From the NCBI GenBank assembly GCA_007922225.1, contig ML679970.1:20076290-20140289 (forward strand): a stretch of 64,000 bases of DNA. The letters run 5' to 3'. This document shows positions 19,865 to 46,339 of the stretch, piece after piece. The position numbers and the translations under genes were made by a program. The stretch is from Emydura subglobosa (Eukaryota; Chordata; Testudines; Chelidae). The notes under the pieces were generated by a model. It was not told the DNA's origin. It ran no database searches and saw only the letters and a program-made list of their open reading frames with translations. Positions within the stretch are counted from its first letter, which is position 1, and each line of letters begins with the position of its first letter.

Positions 19865-20070
19865 TTTATTATTAGCAATAACAATGCCTAGCTCTTACAT
19901 AGTGTTTTCATTGGTAGATCTCAAAGCATTTTACAATATCAATATTGTTATCTCCTATCCCCATTTTACAGAAGGGAAAACCAAGGCACAGCAAGATGAA
20001 GTGACTTCCAGCGAGCAATAGAACCCAGCTTCCTGAATTTCAGTCCAGTGCTTTATCCACCGGGGATTCC
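19865..20070 (-). repeat. MIR-like SINE, antisense
   Basis: ATTTTACAGAAGGGAAAACC, AAGGCACAGCAAGATGAAGT and CAGTGCTTTATCCACC follow antisense order. Confidence 0.62.
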
Positions 20071-20270
20071 CACAACAGATCAGACCAATCTGTAACTTGC
20101 TAACTACTTATGCTAAACTATCTGTTCCATCTTGCATTTAGCTATTACACTTGAAGTACCTTTCTCAGTCCTGGAGAAGAGCTCTGTGTGGCTCGAAAGC
20201 TTGTCTCTCTCACCCAGAGAGGTTGGTCCAATAAAAGGTATTACCTCACCCACCTTTGTTTCTTTATGTA
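20040..20270 (-). repeat. Sauropsid-type interspersed repeat, copy 1
   Basis: TGTGGCTCGAAAGCTTGTCT, CTCTCACC and TTGGTCCAATAAAAGGTATT, then CACCTTTGTTTCT. It is the reverse complement of the copy at 60065-60200. The family name is not assigned. Confidence 0.7.
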
Positions 20271-20670
20271 TCATTGTAACTCTCCCATGCCAAAGTGAGA
20301 CAGTGGCTACTTGCCTGAGAGGATGGGAAATTTAGCAGCCTCTGTATAACCCTGATAGCTCCTGTTGGAACCCTGGCAGAGCTGTCACTATGGAACCTCT
20401 CATTGCTCCATTTCACTCTACTTTGGTTCTAGGAAATCTCATTTTATTTGAAATTTTTATCACTGGTGGAAGCTGCTCACTTGATGACCCTAGAGACTGA
20501 ACCTCTCTATCCACAGGACAGATACATGAGCTGCAGCAGGTCAAGCTTCCCTCTCACCAACCCATCTGTCTCAGCCCTGCCTTGGATAGGGGGATTCAGT
20601 CTCCATGGCTCATTTAATCCTTGCTTGCCGTCTGCTGGAACTACCAACAAAAAGGATCAGTTAGTGCAAT

Positions 20671-20692
20671 CCTGGTGGTGGTGGTGGTGGGT
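20671..20692. repeat. (TGG)n microsatellite
   Basis: TGGTGGTGGTGGTGGTGGG in the intergenic region. Confidence 0.9.
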
Positions 20693-20879
20693 TGGGTTTT
20701 TTTAGATATGGTTACCATTCCACTAGGAATTAGACTGAGCTTACAAAACTCAACTCACCCAAGCCACCAGTCAGTTATCAGATCAAAACAGACTGTATCT
20801 GGATTCAGACCAGCAGATAGGTGTGAAGGGCTCCGTACCCTTCTCAATCCCCTGGAATATACCAATACATAGTCTCACC

Positions 20880-21221
20880 CAGAGCTGGATTTCCAATTAG
20901 GAACAGTAGGTATGTGCCTAGGGGTGCCTAAACAGTGGCAAATTACTGCATGGGCCAATGGGGCCTGTGCCCAGGGGCCCCAGCCCATTTGGGGGCCCCC
21001 AACACTGGAACTCTGGCCCCACCCCCTGCTCCTCTTCTTCCTCCTGAAGCCCCACCCCTGGCCAGCCCAGGAGTGAGCTGAACACTTTCCCCTAACCCAG
21101 AGTTGGCTGAGCTAGTCACCCCAGCCCCTCTCCCCCTGCACCCGAAAAACATGGTCAGCTGTAAACGGGGGGCGCTGAAGATGCTGTGCCTAGGGATGCA
21201 TAAGATGTAAATCCAGCCCTG
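20880..21221. mobile_element. hAT-type element with perfect 8-bp TSD
   Basis: A 342-base element starting CAGAGCTGGATT and ending AATCCAGCCCTG, flanked on both sides by GTCTCACC (20872-20879 and 21222-21229). The interior is GC-rich and has no transposase. It lies between TPRA1 and MCM2. Confidence 0.9.
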
Positions 21222-21303
21222 GTCTCACCTAGGGATGGACAAGTCCTGGTCCAAACACTTGGGCCATTTCAAAACTGGCCGCTGATTTTAGCTGCCCAGC
21301 TAA

Positions 21304-21377
21304 GGGCCTGATTTTCAGAGATGCTGAGCACCTGCAGCCCCCCTATATTATATTAGGTCATCTCTAAAAATCAGGCA
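21304..21377. mobile_element. Small inverted repeat of the GGGCCTGATTTTCA type
   Basis: GGGCCTGATTTTCAGAGATG is matched in inverse by CATCTCTAAAAATCAGGC 74 bases along. The same terminal word family is seen near 52690 and 15139. Confidence 0.65.
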
Positions 21378-22211
21378 CAATGAAGTTGAGTACCCTAAAA
21401 CACTGGACACTTGTAAAAGTGCAGGCATTGGTCTGTCTCCTTTGGAAATGCCACTTGCTCACCCCCTCCAGCTGTCCTAGGCCTGGAATAAGGTGACACC
21501 TTGTGGTGAGACCAACACACTGTGACATTAAGTTCACTCCATCCCTGGTTATCTTGTTTATCAGGCGCTGCCCACGTTATCATAGGCCTGGATTCGCCTT
21601 TGTCCCATATAAACCTGATGTGTTATCTCACTGTACATTAGTGCCAGTTCTAACTACCAGAAATGGTCCATCCTGGAACTAGGGCTCTCAAAACCTTCAT
21701 TTCAGTTGTATTGTTAGCTACCTCCTTTGGATACTGTTTTTTTCCATGCATCCCAAATTTTGGGGGTGTTGTCCCACATTTGAGTCCTGCATGCTAGGAG
21801 GTTGATAGGGTTTAACTTTAAACCTCAGACCTACCATCAGTCCAAGGGTCTGTGCCACTGAATAGGCCAGGTTGAAGCAGAGACCTATAATCCTCATCCA
21901 AACCACCTGTGATTAATAAAGAGCTCACAACATGGTTTGCAAGACAGCATTAACCCTCATTGCTGGCCACATTCCAGTCTGTAGTTACGTTCTCTCTTCC
22001 TAGATTCCCTCTGCAGTTTCTGTTAGATACCCGAGTCTCCTTTACATCCTGTTCTGAGCTGTATTGCTGTGCTATTAAACAACTGCTGGCTCACCTGGGT
22101 TGCGTCTCAGAGATGAATGCATGTCAGGCTAGGTATTTCAAAGATTATTATTTTACACACCAACTTGTCCCAAAACAACACCAGTGGTAATTCCCCTCTT
22201 TTGTTATTTCA

Positions 22212-22354
22212 GTGCAGGTCTGTGTGTGGACAACCTTGTTTTCGAACAGAAGTGGCTAAGCCAATTTAACTAGGATCAGGAACAAACCGAGTTAAGCCAA
22301 ATTGATTGAAACCACTTTGTTTCCAAAAGAGACCGTCCACACACAGACTTGCAC
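22212..22354. mobile_element. Palindromic MITE immediately upstream of MCM2
   Basis: The termini GTGCAGGTCTGTGTGTGGAC and GTCCACACACAGACTTGCAC are inverted copies with one mismatch in 20. The 143-base element has a further partly complementary interior. It ends 377 bases before the MCM2 ATG. Confidence 0.85.
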
Positions 22355-22559
22355 TAAAACCTCTCACGTGACTTCGATTCACTCCTTTTGGTGTTTACGA
22401 CGCAGCTGGTGAGGATCTAGTGTCACTCTGGTGTTCTACCAGTCAGGTCCGCTCCTCCTACCCTGCCCAGCCCCCCCATCTCCCAACTCCCCAGCCCCCT
22501 CATCTTCTCCGACATTGCCCAGCCCGCTGCTTGTCCCCGCGCTCGGTGTGCGAGACCTT

Positions 22560-22731
22560 CCCGAAACTCGCGGGTCTCTCGCAGAGGCACAACATGCTGA
22601 TGAATATTCATAAGCGGCTTCTTAATTATTCATGAGGTTTCGCGGGCTTTTGCTGACCACGTGGGATAGTTGCGCGCGCGGTAACCCTCGGGCCCCGAGA
22701 CAGGAGTGAGCGGGACCGGTCTGCAGGAAGG
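22560..22731 (+). promoter_or_regulatory. MCM2 core promoter and 5' UTR
   Basis: CpG-rich DNA directly upstream of the MCM2 ATG. It contains an E2F-like site, TTTCGCGGGC, at 22638-22647, an E-box CACGTG at 22658-22663, a GCGCGCGCG run just after it, and a further E2F-like CCGAAACTCGCGGG at 22561-22574. MCM genes are known E2F targets activated at G1/S, so the motifs fit. No TATA box is evident; the transcription start is not determined. Confidence 0.65.
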
Positions 22732-37190
<14,459 letters not shown>

Positions 37191-37384
37191 GGGCAGTGGC
37201 AGAGCCTGCCTCGTGTGCAAGGGAGAAGAGAAGTCGGCATGTGTCCCACCCAAGAATGCAACAGGAAATAAGAGAACCCAAAGGACTCAGCAGTTCCCTT
37301 CCTTGCTCTGTGCCTTATGGGTTATGGGAGTGCCCTGGGCATGCTGAGTTGCAGAAGGACTTGTAAATAGAACAGAGTTAAGTA

Positions 37385-37390
37385 ATTAAA
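37385..37390 (+). terminator. MCM2: MCM2 polyadenylation signal ATTAAA
   Basis: ATTAAA lies 195 bases after the stop codon and is the only strong poly(A) hexamer close downstream. It implies a short 3' UTR ending near 37405-37415. Confidence 0.65.
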
Positions 37391-38039
37391 GGCCCAGCTA
37401 AGTCTGTTTGTTAGCAGCTTTGGTAACTATTTTGTCTCTTAGCCGAACCTAATAGGTGAGAATGCGCGGGATGTTTTTCCACCCTCCCCGCTTCCTCCAT
37501 GCTGAAGCTCGGGCTTGAGGTTCTCCCTGAAGGCATAGCTGGAGCAGTCCCAACAGACGGGCATTCCTTGGCTGGCAGGCACTTGCCAGTCAGATCACCG
37601 TAGCCTTCAGGCTCCATTTGTTTCTGGTTACTGCCTAACGGGTAGCAATCAGGACTGGTTCCCGGAAAGCTGAAACTGACTGACTCCCTTGGGAGATGGA
37701 GAGAAACTGGCCCCCAGGCTGAATCCCTCGGGTCTGATAGTTACCTCGTGCTTGGTTCAGCAGGAGGGGCTTGTCGAGGCTTCACTGTGGCAAGCAGAAC
37801 ACGCACCCATCAAACATTCGAGCTGGTTAAGTGGTTATCTGTAAAGGAGGGGCTGGTATTGCATCTGTCTTGCATGGGGTCACTGTCCAAAGGCCCTGGG
37901 GAGTTGTTAAATGCCTTGATGGGTGGCAGGTTCTGCCCTAGGAAGGGGTGAGGGTAAGAACTGGACCAAGCAGTAGAACCTAAGCTGTATTGTGAGTTTA
38001 GGAATGAAGCATCGCCCCCTCTCGGTCTTAAAGCAGCCC

Positions 38040-38097
38040 AGCTTGTACAGAACGCTTGTACAGCTTGTACAGAACTTGTACAGCTTGTACAGAACGC
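38040..38097. repeat. Tandem repeat of AGCTTGTACAGAAC
   Basis: Three copies beginning AGCTTGTACAGAAC, spaced about 20-22 bases, downstream of MCM2. Each contains the palindrome TGTACA. Confidence 0.85.
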
Positions 38098-39844
38098 TGG
38101 CTGGCTGGCGAATCTGTCATCAGTGCAACGTGTTCCCAAAGGGCAAAGTCAGCTGAGACCCCCCCAGATGTCTGAGCTTTGGCCATTTAGAGAGCTGTGG
38201 TGGCGAGAAGCCATGCAGCACAACATGCAGGAAGAAATCTGTTGAGGGCTGGATTGTGTGAACACATTTCTGTGTCATGCCTGCTTTTTGTATATTCGAC
38301 GGACGGCGAGTCTCTTGCTCTTTTACTGTGTGTTTGAATACATGTGTTTTGAATATGCCTGTCTTTGTATTCCTCTGGGAATCCCCTCCCCCGCCCCATG
38401 GCTGTCAGGAAGGATAAGCATGACTGAGCAACTTGCCTGCTCTCGTCCTTTGTCTTGCTGTGTGTCTGCTCCATCCAAAATGGAGGCTCAGGGGGAGAGG
38501 GAGGTGCCATTTTAATCTCCTGGGGTTTGAGGTCCTGGCCTTGCCTTTTCACTTCGCAGGAACTGTCGCCCTGTGGGGGGAGTGGGAGTGGGCTGGGCAC
38601 GCAGTAGTTTTCTCTAGACTGTTCAGCATTTCCTCACTGTGATGGGACAATAGGAAACTGCTGCACAGGGCAAGGGGAACGATCGACATGCTACAATTTC
38701 TGCCTGAGGCCGATAGGAGCAGGGCCTGTGAATGATACCCGGTTCTGTGGACTTTTTCTGGTTCCTATACCAGTGTGTGTGTCTGATGTCTGGGCCAGAC
38801 CTGACTGTTCTTCTGAAGCGCTCAAGCCCCTATTGAGTTCCACTGGCTCTCTGTAGGCTCCTGCCTCTGCGATGAACAGCACTGTGCCCGTGGTCTTAAA
38901 CCGCAGCCCAGTAACCCCAGTTCCCTTCCCTTTTACTATGCAGCCTCCATGTCCATCTGCCATCTTGGCTGAGTGGCTGACACATTTCAGTGTGGCACAG
39001 CTCTAGACCGTGTCCAAGAGCAGGTCAGCTAGTTTTTGTTTTAAATGCAATTTGTGTGGCTGGTGTCGAACAGGGCTCAAACCATTGGTGTAGACTGCCC
39101 CCAGGGGGTCTAGAACGTGACTTGAAAATGGCTGTGCCTGCTGTGGGGTCCAAGCAAACTCCAGAGTGTTTTGGTGCCTTTCACAGAATTTGGCTCCAGT
39201 TATTGGCATTCGTGGCTTTCAAACCATAGCTGTCAGCCTGACACAGCTTGGCTATAACTTAGCAGCGGGTGTCTAACAATGTTTCATTCCTGCCAGAGAT
39301 CCAGGGTAGCACATGACTCTAGTTCCATAATTGGCTCAGCATGCTGCTTTTGTGCAGTGTAAACCAGACTCCTACCCCATGTTTGTATAACTGGCTTGGC
39401 TTTCCCCAGGCTGTGTGTGTCAGGGCTTCCTGTTGTGGCCCATGGGCATGTCTTCCTGCCAGCCTCTCTCTTGCTGAGGGACTTTTGTCCCCAGAATGCA
39501 CTGATATGTAAATATGATGAGCTAGTGCGCTAGCTGTGGACGTGCTAATGCGTTTGTCAGGGAAGAGCTGGTGTGCGGATACAGCCTATAACTTGTAACC
39601 AGTTGGCATGAGCTGAATTTAAAGCCGATTTCATAATCATGGTTAAAGGTAGTAGCCGGACAGAACCCCCTAGCATGAACAGCGTCCCAGTAGCATCCAA
39701 AACTTGTTTTAATTTTTAGTGCCCAGGGCTATTAATACCTCACCTGCTCCTGCCTGAAGTTGAGGGAAGGCATAGTGAGGGGCAAATGGCCGCAGAAAGC
39801 ATCTGGGAATTGTGTGTCTGGCTCGGCCATTCATTACAGGGATG

Positions 39845-39945
39845 GTCTAGAAACTCTAGATAATACTTAGCCCTCCCTTGAGTGCAGGGGACTGGACTAG
39901 AAGACCTCAAGGTCCCATCAAGTCCTATAATTCCTCTCTGTCAAG
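39845..39945 (+). mobile_element. CR1-type LINE 3' end, sense
   Basis: GAGTGCAGGGGACTGGACTA, GAAGACCTCAAGGTCCC and TCAAGTCCTATAATTC match the sense CR1 terminus. Confidence 0.72.
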
Positions 39946-41384
39946 GGACAGAGATGCCTTCACTGTAAGATGCTGCTTGCCCTGCCCCCAACGCTACACA
40001 CATCATGAGCTCTTAATTTAAAGGTAGCTACTTCACTCCACTTCACCTTGTTCCAGTGTCCAGCACACGGGGTGAACACTGATTCTGCTTCGCTCAGAAG
40101 CTGCCTTGCCAGGAAGCGTCCATCCGCAGAACGCAGCAAGGATTGGACTGCAAGGCACTGGGGAGGAGCAGAGAGATTTCCTCTGAGCCACTGCCCTCCC
40201 TAATAGGCTTCCTTGAAAGTCCTCGGGGTTAGCCAGGTTTGGGCCCTCTGCTCCAAGCTGTAATGGTTAAAATGTTAGATGAGTGTTCACCTTTGGAAAG
40301 CTGGGTGTGAAGTGAAGGTCTTGTGTGTAGCAATGGATGGGAGAGGCCCCTGCCCTGCTCGGATTTGTACTTAAATCCACTGATAGCTAAGAAATGCCAA
40401 ATTACTTGGCTATTGCCCTCCAAGAAATAAAGGGGCTAGTTAAGCAAGGTTGTGTCACTACCATTTGCCAAGTCCCCTGGGATCCTTTGGCTGCTTGTGA
40501 ACGCTGAGTCAGGCTGGCTTTGGAAGGGCCTCCAGTGTGACTCTGAAACACGACGGGGAGGAGATTGCCCAGACTCTTGCACACGGGGGTTAGTACAAGC
40601 TGACCACATTGTATGCAAGCTCCGTCTCCTGGCTAATAGCACGCAGGATAATAGACCTTTCTGAGCATGCTTGTCAAATGACAGTCAGCATTCACAACTA
40701 CAGATCTCATGCAAAGGCTTTCATAAAATGATCATAAACTCTAAATGTCGTCTTGCTGTCCTAGAGGAAGCCAACCACTTGTGGCTCAAATACCTGAGCC
40801 ATTTGAGGTGTCTCCTATAAGGAGCTCAGACAAGCCAGGCTCTGTACTGACTGAGCATAGCCAGTTCCAGCTTGAGGTATCCATGCCATGAAAGCAATAT
40901 CAGCTGAGCAAGAGCAAGTATGGAATATTTACTTGCAGATGAATGTGCATCTCGGTACAGTGAGTGGATGGGTGCAATCACCCTTATACTGTGCTGCAGC
41001 CCTGCTACAGCGCGGGCTTGCTCTAAACTTCCTGCACTGGACCTTGAATCAATTCTGCAGCTGTTACAGCAATCACTCTGATGTAATATCGCCACTATAT
41101 TAGAGCTCCACACCATGGCTTTAGATTGAGCCTCTGGGGGGAACATCTACCCTATGCTGAGAACTGCATCTCCAGTGCAAAGCTGCTTCCTGTTCACAAA
41201 GTACACTGCATCAGGGTTAACCTGCTCACCTCTCAAGGCATCTCTCTGAATTCAAGGTTAGTGGGGAGTGAACACAGGCACCTAACACATTCTTTTAGAG
41301 CTTTCAGGTGCTCAAGGAAATCTCTGAATAACTTTCTAGCCTAAGTATTGCTTTAGACCCCTAGTAACAAAGCACATACACAGG

Positions 41385-41770
41385 TGTATAAGTACCTTCA
41401 TGGGGAGAAAATCTCAGGTACTAAAGGGATCTTTAATCTATCAGAGAAAACCATAAGAGCCAATGACTGGAAAGTAAAACCAGGCAACTACAAATTAAAA
41501 ATAAGATGATTTTAATATCAAAGACACTTAAAACAAAAGCCCTGGAACAAACTGCCTAGGGAAGTGGTTGATTTTACAGATCCTGGTTGTCTTCAGATCC
41601 ACACTAGGTGTCTTTCAGGAAGAGATGCATGCTACTGGGCTTAATACAGAGGTAATGGGGTGAAAGTCTCTGGGCTGTGCTATACAGGGAGGTCAGCCTA
41701 GATGACCTAATGGTCCTTTCTGGCCTTAATGTCTTCAAGGCCCCTTAACTTGAAGACTTTGTATTATTAC
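41385..41770 (+). mobile_element. CR1-type LINE 3' end, sense
   Basis: GGAACAAACTGCCTAGGGAA, TGTGCTATACAGGGAGGTCA, GCCTAGATGACCTAATGGTC and CTTTCTGGCCTTAATGTC are in the order of a sense CR1 tail. The left boundary is approximate. Confidence 0.75.
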
Positions 41771-42109
41771 ATGTCTCCTCCATACAAGCCCCAAGAGTTG
41801 TTGAAGCTGCATCTGTGTGGGAAGTAGATGCAAACCTCGCTTCCACAGTGACTGAAGAATAGAACCAGTACCTGCCCCTGCTTAGTACAAGTCACAAAAC
41901 CTTTCACAGTGTCCCAGCATTAAAAGGCTAAGTCAGCAAAATAAGCTTATATAAATCTCTTTGGAAAGAAACATGCTCAAGTAAACTTCTGGGTCTGCAA
42001 CAGCAGAGAGATTAACTCTTTCCTTTAGAGAGGGAGTTAGTGCTGGGACAAAAGGGAAATCCTCAACCCTTTCTTTTATGAGAAAAGGGATGGGTCTTGT
42101 ACCTTAAAA

Positions 42110-42365
42110 ATAGACTGTGCTGCAGGGCACTGGGTTCAATTCTCAGATGTGCCACATCTTTCCTGTGTGACCTTGGCAAGGTCACTTATTCTCTCTATCC
42201 CTTCGTTGTCCGACCATAAAAGGAATTTTTTCTCCCACTCTCTGTCGAGCCTGTTTAGATCATAAAATCTCTGGGGCAGAGACTATCTCTTACTGTTGTA
42301 TGTACCTAGCATGAGGCCCAGTGGGGCTTCTAAGTGCTACTGAAATACAAACAGTAAGTTGTTGT
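42110..42365 (+). repeat. MIR-like SINE, near full length
   Basis: GGCACTGGGTTCAATTCTCA, TGTGTGACCTTGGCAAGGTC, then ATCTCTGGGGCAGAGACTAT, CTAGCATGAGGCCCAGTGGG and CTACTGAAATACAAACAG. Both the tRNA-derived core and the 3' module are present. Confidence 0.7.
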
Positions 42366-43869
42366 TTTACTAAAATCCTTTGTTCTGTTACTAGTAAACA
42401 CCTTAAATAGCTAACACTGCAATAATTTAATAACTTCTATCTGCTCTTCACCGTGGCAGTAGATTACTTTTTGCTCAGCTGAACAACGATAAACCAACCA
42501 GTCTGTTGTCTGGTTTCACCAATGGGTCTAAAATTTCTTACCAGTGTATTTGAAATTAATTTTTTTTAATTGAAGCTTTAAAACAAGAATTTGTGTTTAG
42601 TATATTTTATTTAATAGATCTAAATCATGAAATTCTCAGCTATTCACCTGTTAGGTCTGTCTATTTCAATGGAAGTTGTATGAAAGTATCTGGGGCCAAA
42701 ACTTGATCCTAACTTTGGAACTGTAAAACTATGCACGTTCCTAAGGACAAGACTGTTTGCTTAACTTAAAGCATGCAAAACCCCCCAAAATCTTCAGTTT
42801 TCCCCTGTAGTGCTGTAAACCTCAACACAACTGTATTAGAGGGAACCTGAAAGTGGAAACAAAAGTGGAACTGAACAGACCAATGTTAGTGTTCCAACCT
42901 ATGTGAATGGCAGAAAGAAACAGGAAAAGATGCTAATTTAAAAAAAAGAAAGAAAAAAAAGAAAAAGGGGGGGGGAGACATTTGGATGATCCGATTAACT
43001 TCTAAATGGTCATGAAAATTGTTAACTGTGCCATAAAACAAAGGATTCATATTAGCTCACAACACTAGTTGAATCACACGACTCCTTTCACTACTGCTAG
43101 CTATTAACATAATTTTGAAACATCAGCCAGCTGGGAAACTGAAGATCAAATAAGAAATTACATAAACCATCACCTATAGCATTGTCTAAATCTCCTTAGA
43201 GCAAAGTTCAGTTAACCACACTTGTCTCTGTTTGTGTGGATCAGAAGGCTCATGTGCTGGATTTAAGCTACACATGCTATCTTGGGACTTGGTGTTTGCC
43301 CATCACTGACAGCTATTTTCCCCCAGCTTGACACAGCTAGCCTGGCTGACTGAAGCTAGTGATGAATGGTGACATAGTTATTTCATTCTTCTATTTTAAA
43401 GTGTGTTTTTTCCATGTATGCTGCATTTACACAGCTCCGTCCTAGACCAACACATAAGTGCCAAAGTAAGGAGCTATTTTCAGCCCATCCAGAGGCAGGA
43501 GTATTATGTCACTAGAAATTTTAAATAGGCATGTGTTGCTCAGTTAGTTTCCTCTGCTCATGTTATTCCTATAGCCCCAGTGCAGAGACCACAGAACATA
43601 AAAGGATGTAGGTGAGGATTTAGATCTGAGTTTATGGACTTTCCTCTATCACTGTCATTGGAATGAATGAAAATCTGGACCCAACGTATCTCTAAAGTTT
43701 GGGGCACTTGGAGGGAGGGGAAGCAGGTGGAGTTTGAAGGACTTAGTTAACTTTTCTCTCCCAAGTATTCACTCCACATTCTGTAATTCTCCCCTTTAGG
43801 AGGGGAACTGAATTACCAACAGTGTCACCTCCACCCTAAAGAGTATTTATGATAAAGGAAGTATTATTT

Positions 43870-44065
43870 GAGACTTGACACTTACAGCCATAGATCTCAA
43901 AGTGTTCTACAAAGGAGGGTCAGTGACATTATTACCACTCAGGGAATCAGGCACACGGGCAATAAATTGCCCAACGTCACACAGTGAGTAAGTGACAGAG
44001 CTGGTGAGAATAGAATCCGCATCTTCTGATGTCTAGCTGAATTTCCTATCCATTGTGCTTGACGC
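43870..44065 (-). repeat. MIR-like SINE, antisense
   Basis: ATTACCACTCAGGGAATCAG, TGCCCAACGTCACACAGTGA and CTATCCATTGTGCTTGACGC follow antisense order. Confidence 0.62.
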
Positions 44066-44159
44066 TGTATCAATGACTAAATTTTGTATTTCAGCCATTT
44101 GGAAGTTTTTGAGGTGAAAGCTGACAGAGCACTTTAGCTCAAGCTCATAGCAGCTGCTT

Positions 44160-44390
44160 TACCATATCAGATCACTTGTTCATCTAGGCTGGTACCTGTC
44201 CCTATCAGATGAAGGATATCAGGTGTGTTGGATAATGGAAGAAGAGCCCTGTAATGCACCCAGGCAGTAATGTAGTGCTGTCATTGGTGGGGGAGTGGAT
44301 TCCTTCCTGACCCTGCTGTGATCAGCTGCCATCCTGAAGGGTGATCAATGCTCATGCTTGTTTAGTAATGACTATGAATGTCAGGGTTAG
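44160..44390 (-). mobile_element. CR1-like LINE fragment, antisense
   Basis: CATCTAGGCTGGTACCTGTC and ATTCCTTCCTGACCC resemble antisense CR1 3' sequence, diverged. Confidence 0.5.
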
Positions 44391-46339
44391 TAATAAGGCT
44401 ATCTGGTTTTGTTTTTTAAATGCCTTGGTCCATTTGACCCTTGACTATTTGACCCTGACCAGCAGAGAGTTCTGTGGGTTTTACTACATGAAGCCAGATT
44501 GCTTCACTATATTGTTCTAAATAGAGCATGTCATAAACTGATAAGTGTGCTCTGTGGGGTAAAAATTCCAAACTTTTTCATTTAAAAAAAATAAAGTTTG
44601 CGATATTTTGGATGTTTTTCTGAATTTTTTCCTAGTGAAAAACAGAGAACCAACATTTATTTGTTTGGTCAGTTTTAACCATTTGTTACAAAATCACAGA
44701 ATTGAATGGAAAACATTGAACAGTTGTAAATGTCTGTGCTGTGGTCTTAATTGGTTGGCTTTATTCTCAAATGGAATAAGGAACAAGGAATTAGGCCTTC
44801 TGTGTACCATTCCCAGATCTACCACTGACTCACCAAGTCACTTTGCTTGTTTTTGTGCTAGTTTTCCTTATCTATGAAATAGGTCATTAAAAGCCTCAGC
44901 AGCCTTTGGCATAATCTTCAAAGTGCATTTCACTTATTATGGAGAATAGTCTATAGAAAGTGATTTACAAATGGTCTGATGCCATTTGTAAATGGTCTGG
45001 AGGGGCTTACACTTGAAATCAAAGACAAATATCTCATGGCAAAGGGAATGCAGGTATGCCAACTCTTGTGATTTTGTTGTTAGTCATCTCATGAGATTGA
45101 TGATTTATTGCCTTAAAGTTTTAGTTTCTGGAGTTGTGTGATTATAAGCACCTCAGCTTTTTTTTTTTTTTTAAAGTACGTTTCTAGCCCTCCTGGTGTG
45201 GAGAAAAGCTTGAAACCATGAGTTGAGTGCCCCCTAAAGGATCAAAAACAGAAGGCAAAAAATCTGGTTTAAAAAAAAAACAAAACAGAATCTGATGCTA
45301 TTTGGTGGCCAGACTCATCATTTTTGAATGTTTGGGATTAGCAGTACTGGAACCGTGTCCGTAAGAAAGCACAGGTGTAGACTTTGGGAAATTGCTACTT
45401 GGGGTAGTGAATACTAAGAAGAGATTTCAAGGGGGCAGAGAGAGGATGGGGTGGAGGGAAAAAGCATGAGAGGGCATCTCCCCTTACTCTGGGCAAAAGG
45501 TGCACTAGAAGTGAGAGAAGACAGCAGAGCAGAGGGAGTGAGGGGAGAGCAGCAGGAAGTAAGAGCAGAGAGACAGGTCAGGAGGAAAGAGTGGTTACTC
45601 TCAGAGTGAGCATGAGGAGCCGAAGGCACCATGCTGGAAGACAGGCAGAATGTGAAGGGATGAGGGTAAAATGAGGGAGGCATCCAATGATGGGCAAGGA
45701 TAACTGACGTGGCTGGCTGTGTCTTGGGAGGGAAGTCTAGGTCCCTTACTAGTGCAAAGGCTCATGAATTATTCAGCAGAGCAGGTTGGGAAATTAAGAA
45801 GAAAGAGGTGCAGGGTGCAGCATGCATAATGGGGCCTGCCCTTGGTGACACTTTACTATGTCTCCTCCTGACGTTTTTATCGAAACAGTGTCTGGCCCTT
45901 ATTGTTCCCTGAATTTTAGGTAAACAAAAAACATGTAAGCGTTTCCCTGTGACAAATGAAAAACGTTGGGTTGATATCATCTACAGCTGCTTCTCTCTTG
46001 GGAGGAGGGGAAGCAAATAACATCAGCTTTGAGGATAGGCCATTGTTTCAGTGGGGAAAACTTCTTGGAAAATTTCTGCCAGCGCTGCTACTGAGCAGAT
46101 CTGGCCCTAGATCTGATGGGTTTAGTGGGGGGAATCTGAACTCTGCAGCTAGGGCCCTGGCTCTATCCCGGGTGGCGCAAACCCCCCCTGCTCTGAAGAG
46201 GGCCAGCTCCTGTACCTGCAGGTGAAAAGTGCTATACTAGCGCTAGGTGGTGATGAGGATGATATTATCTGTAGTTCTGCCTTGTGCTGTGACTAGCACC
46301 TCCCTCCTCCCAGAGCCTTTTGTCTGCACAAAGGGCTAG

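Larger units (their letters stand above)
17611..22430. other. Divergent intergenic region between TPRA1 and MCM2
   Basis: About 4.8 kb between the TPRA1 CpG island and the MCM2 promoter. It holds a CR1 tail (17638-17945), SINE fragments near 18.6, 19.4, 19.9 and 20.1 kb, a hAT-type element (20880-21221), a small inverted repeat (21304-21377) and a palindromic MITE (22212-22354). No exon was recognised. Confidence 0.7.
37410..46300. other. Intergenic region MCM2 to PODXL2
   Basis: About 9 kb with no exon recognised. It contains a short tandem repeat (38040-38097), CR1 tails (39845-39945, 41385-41770, 44160-44390), MIR-like SINEs (42110-42365, 43870-44065) and AT-rich low-complexity tracts. 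The open frames here are short and lack family similarity. Confidence 0.7.
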
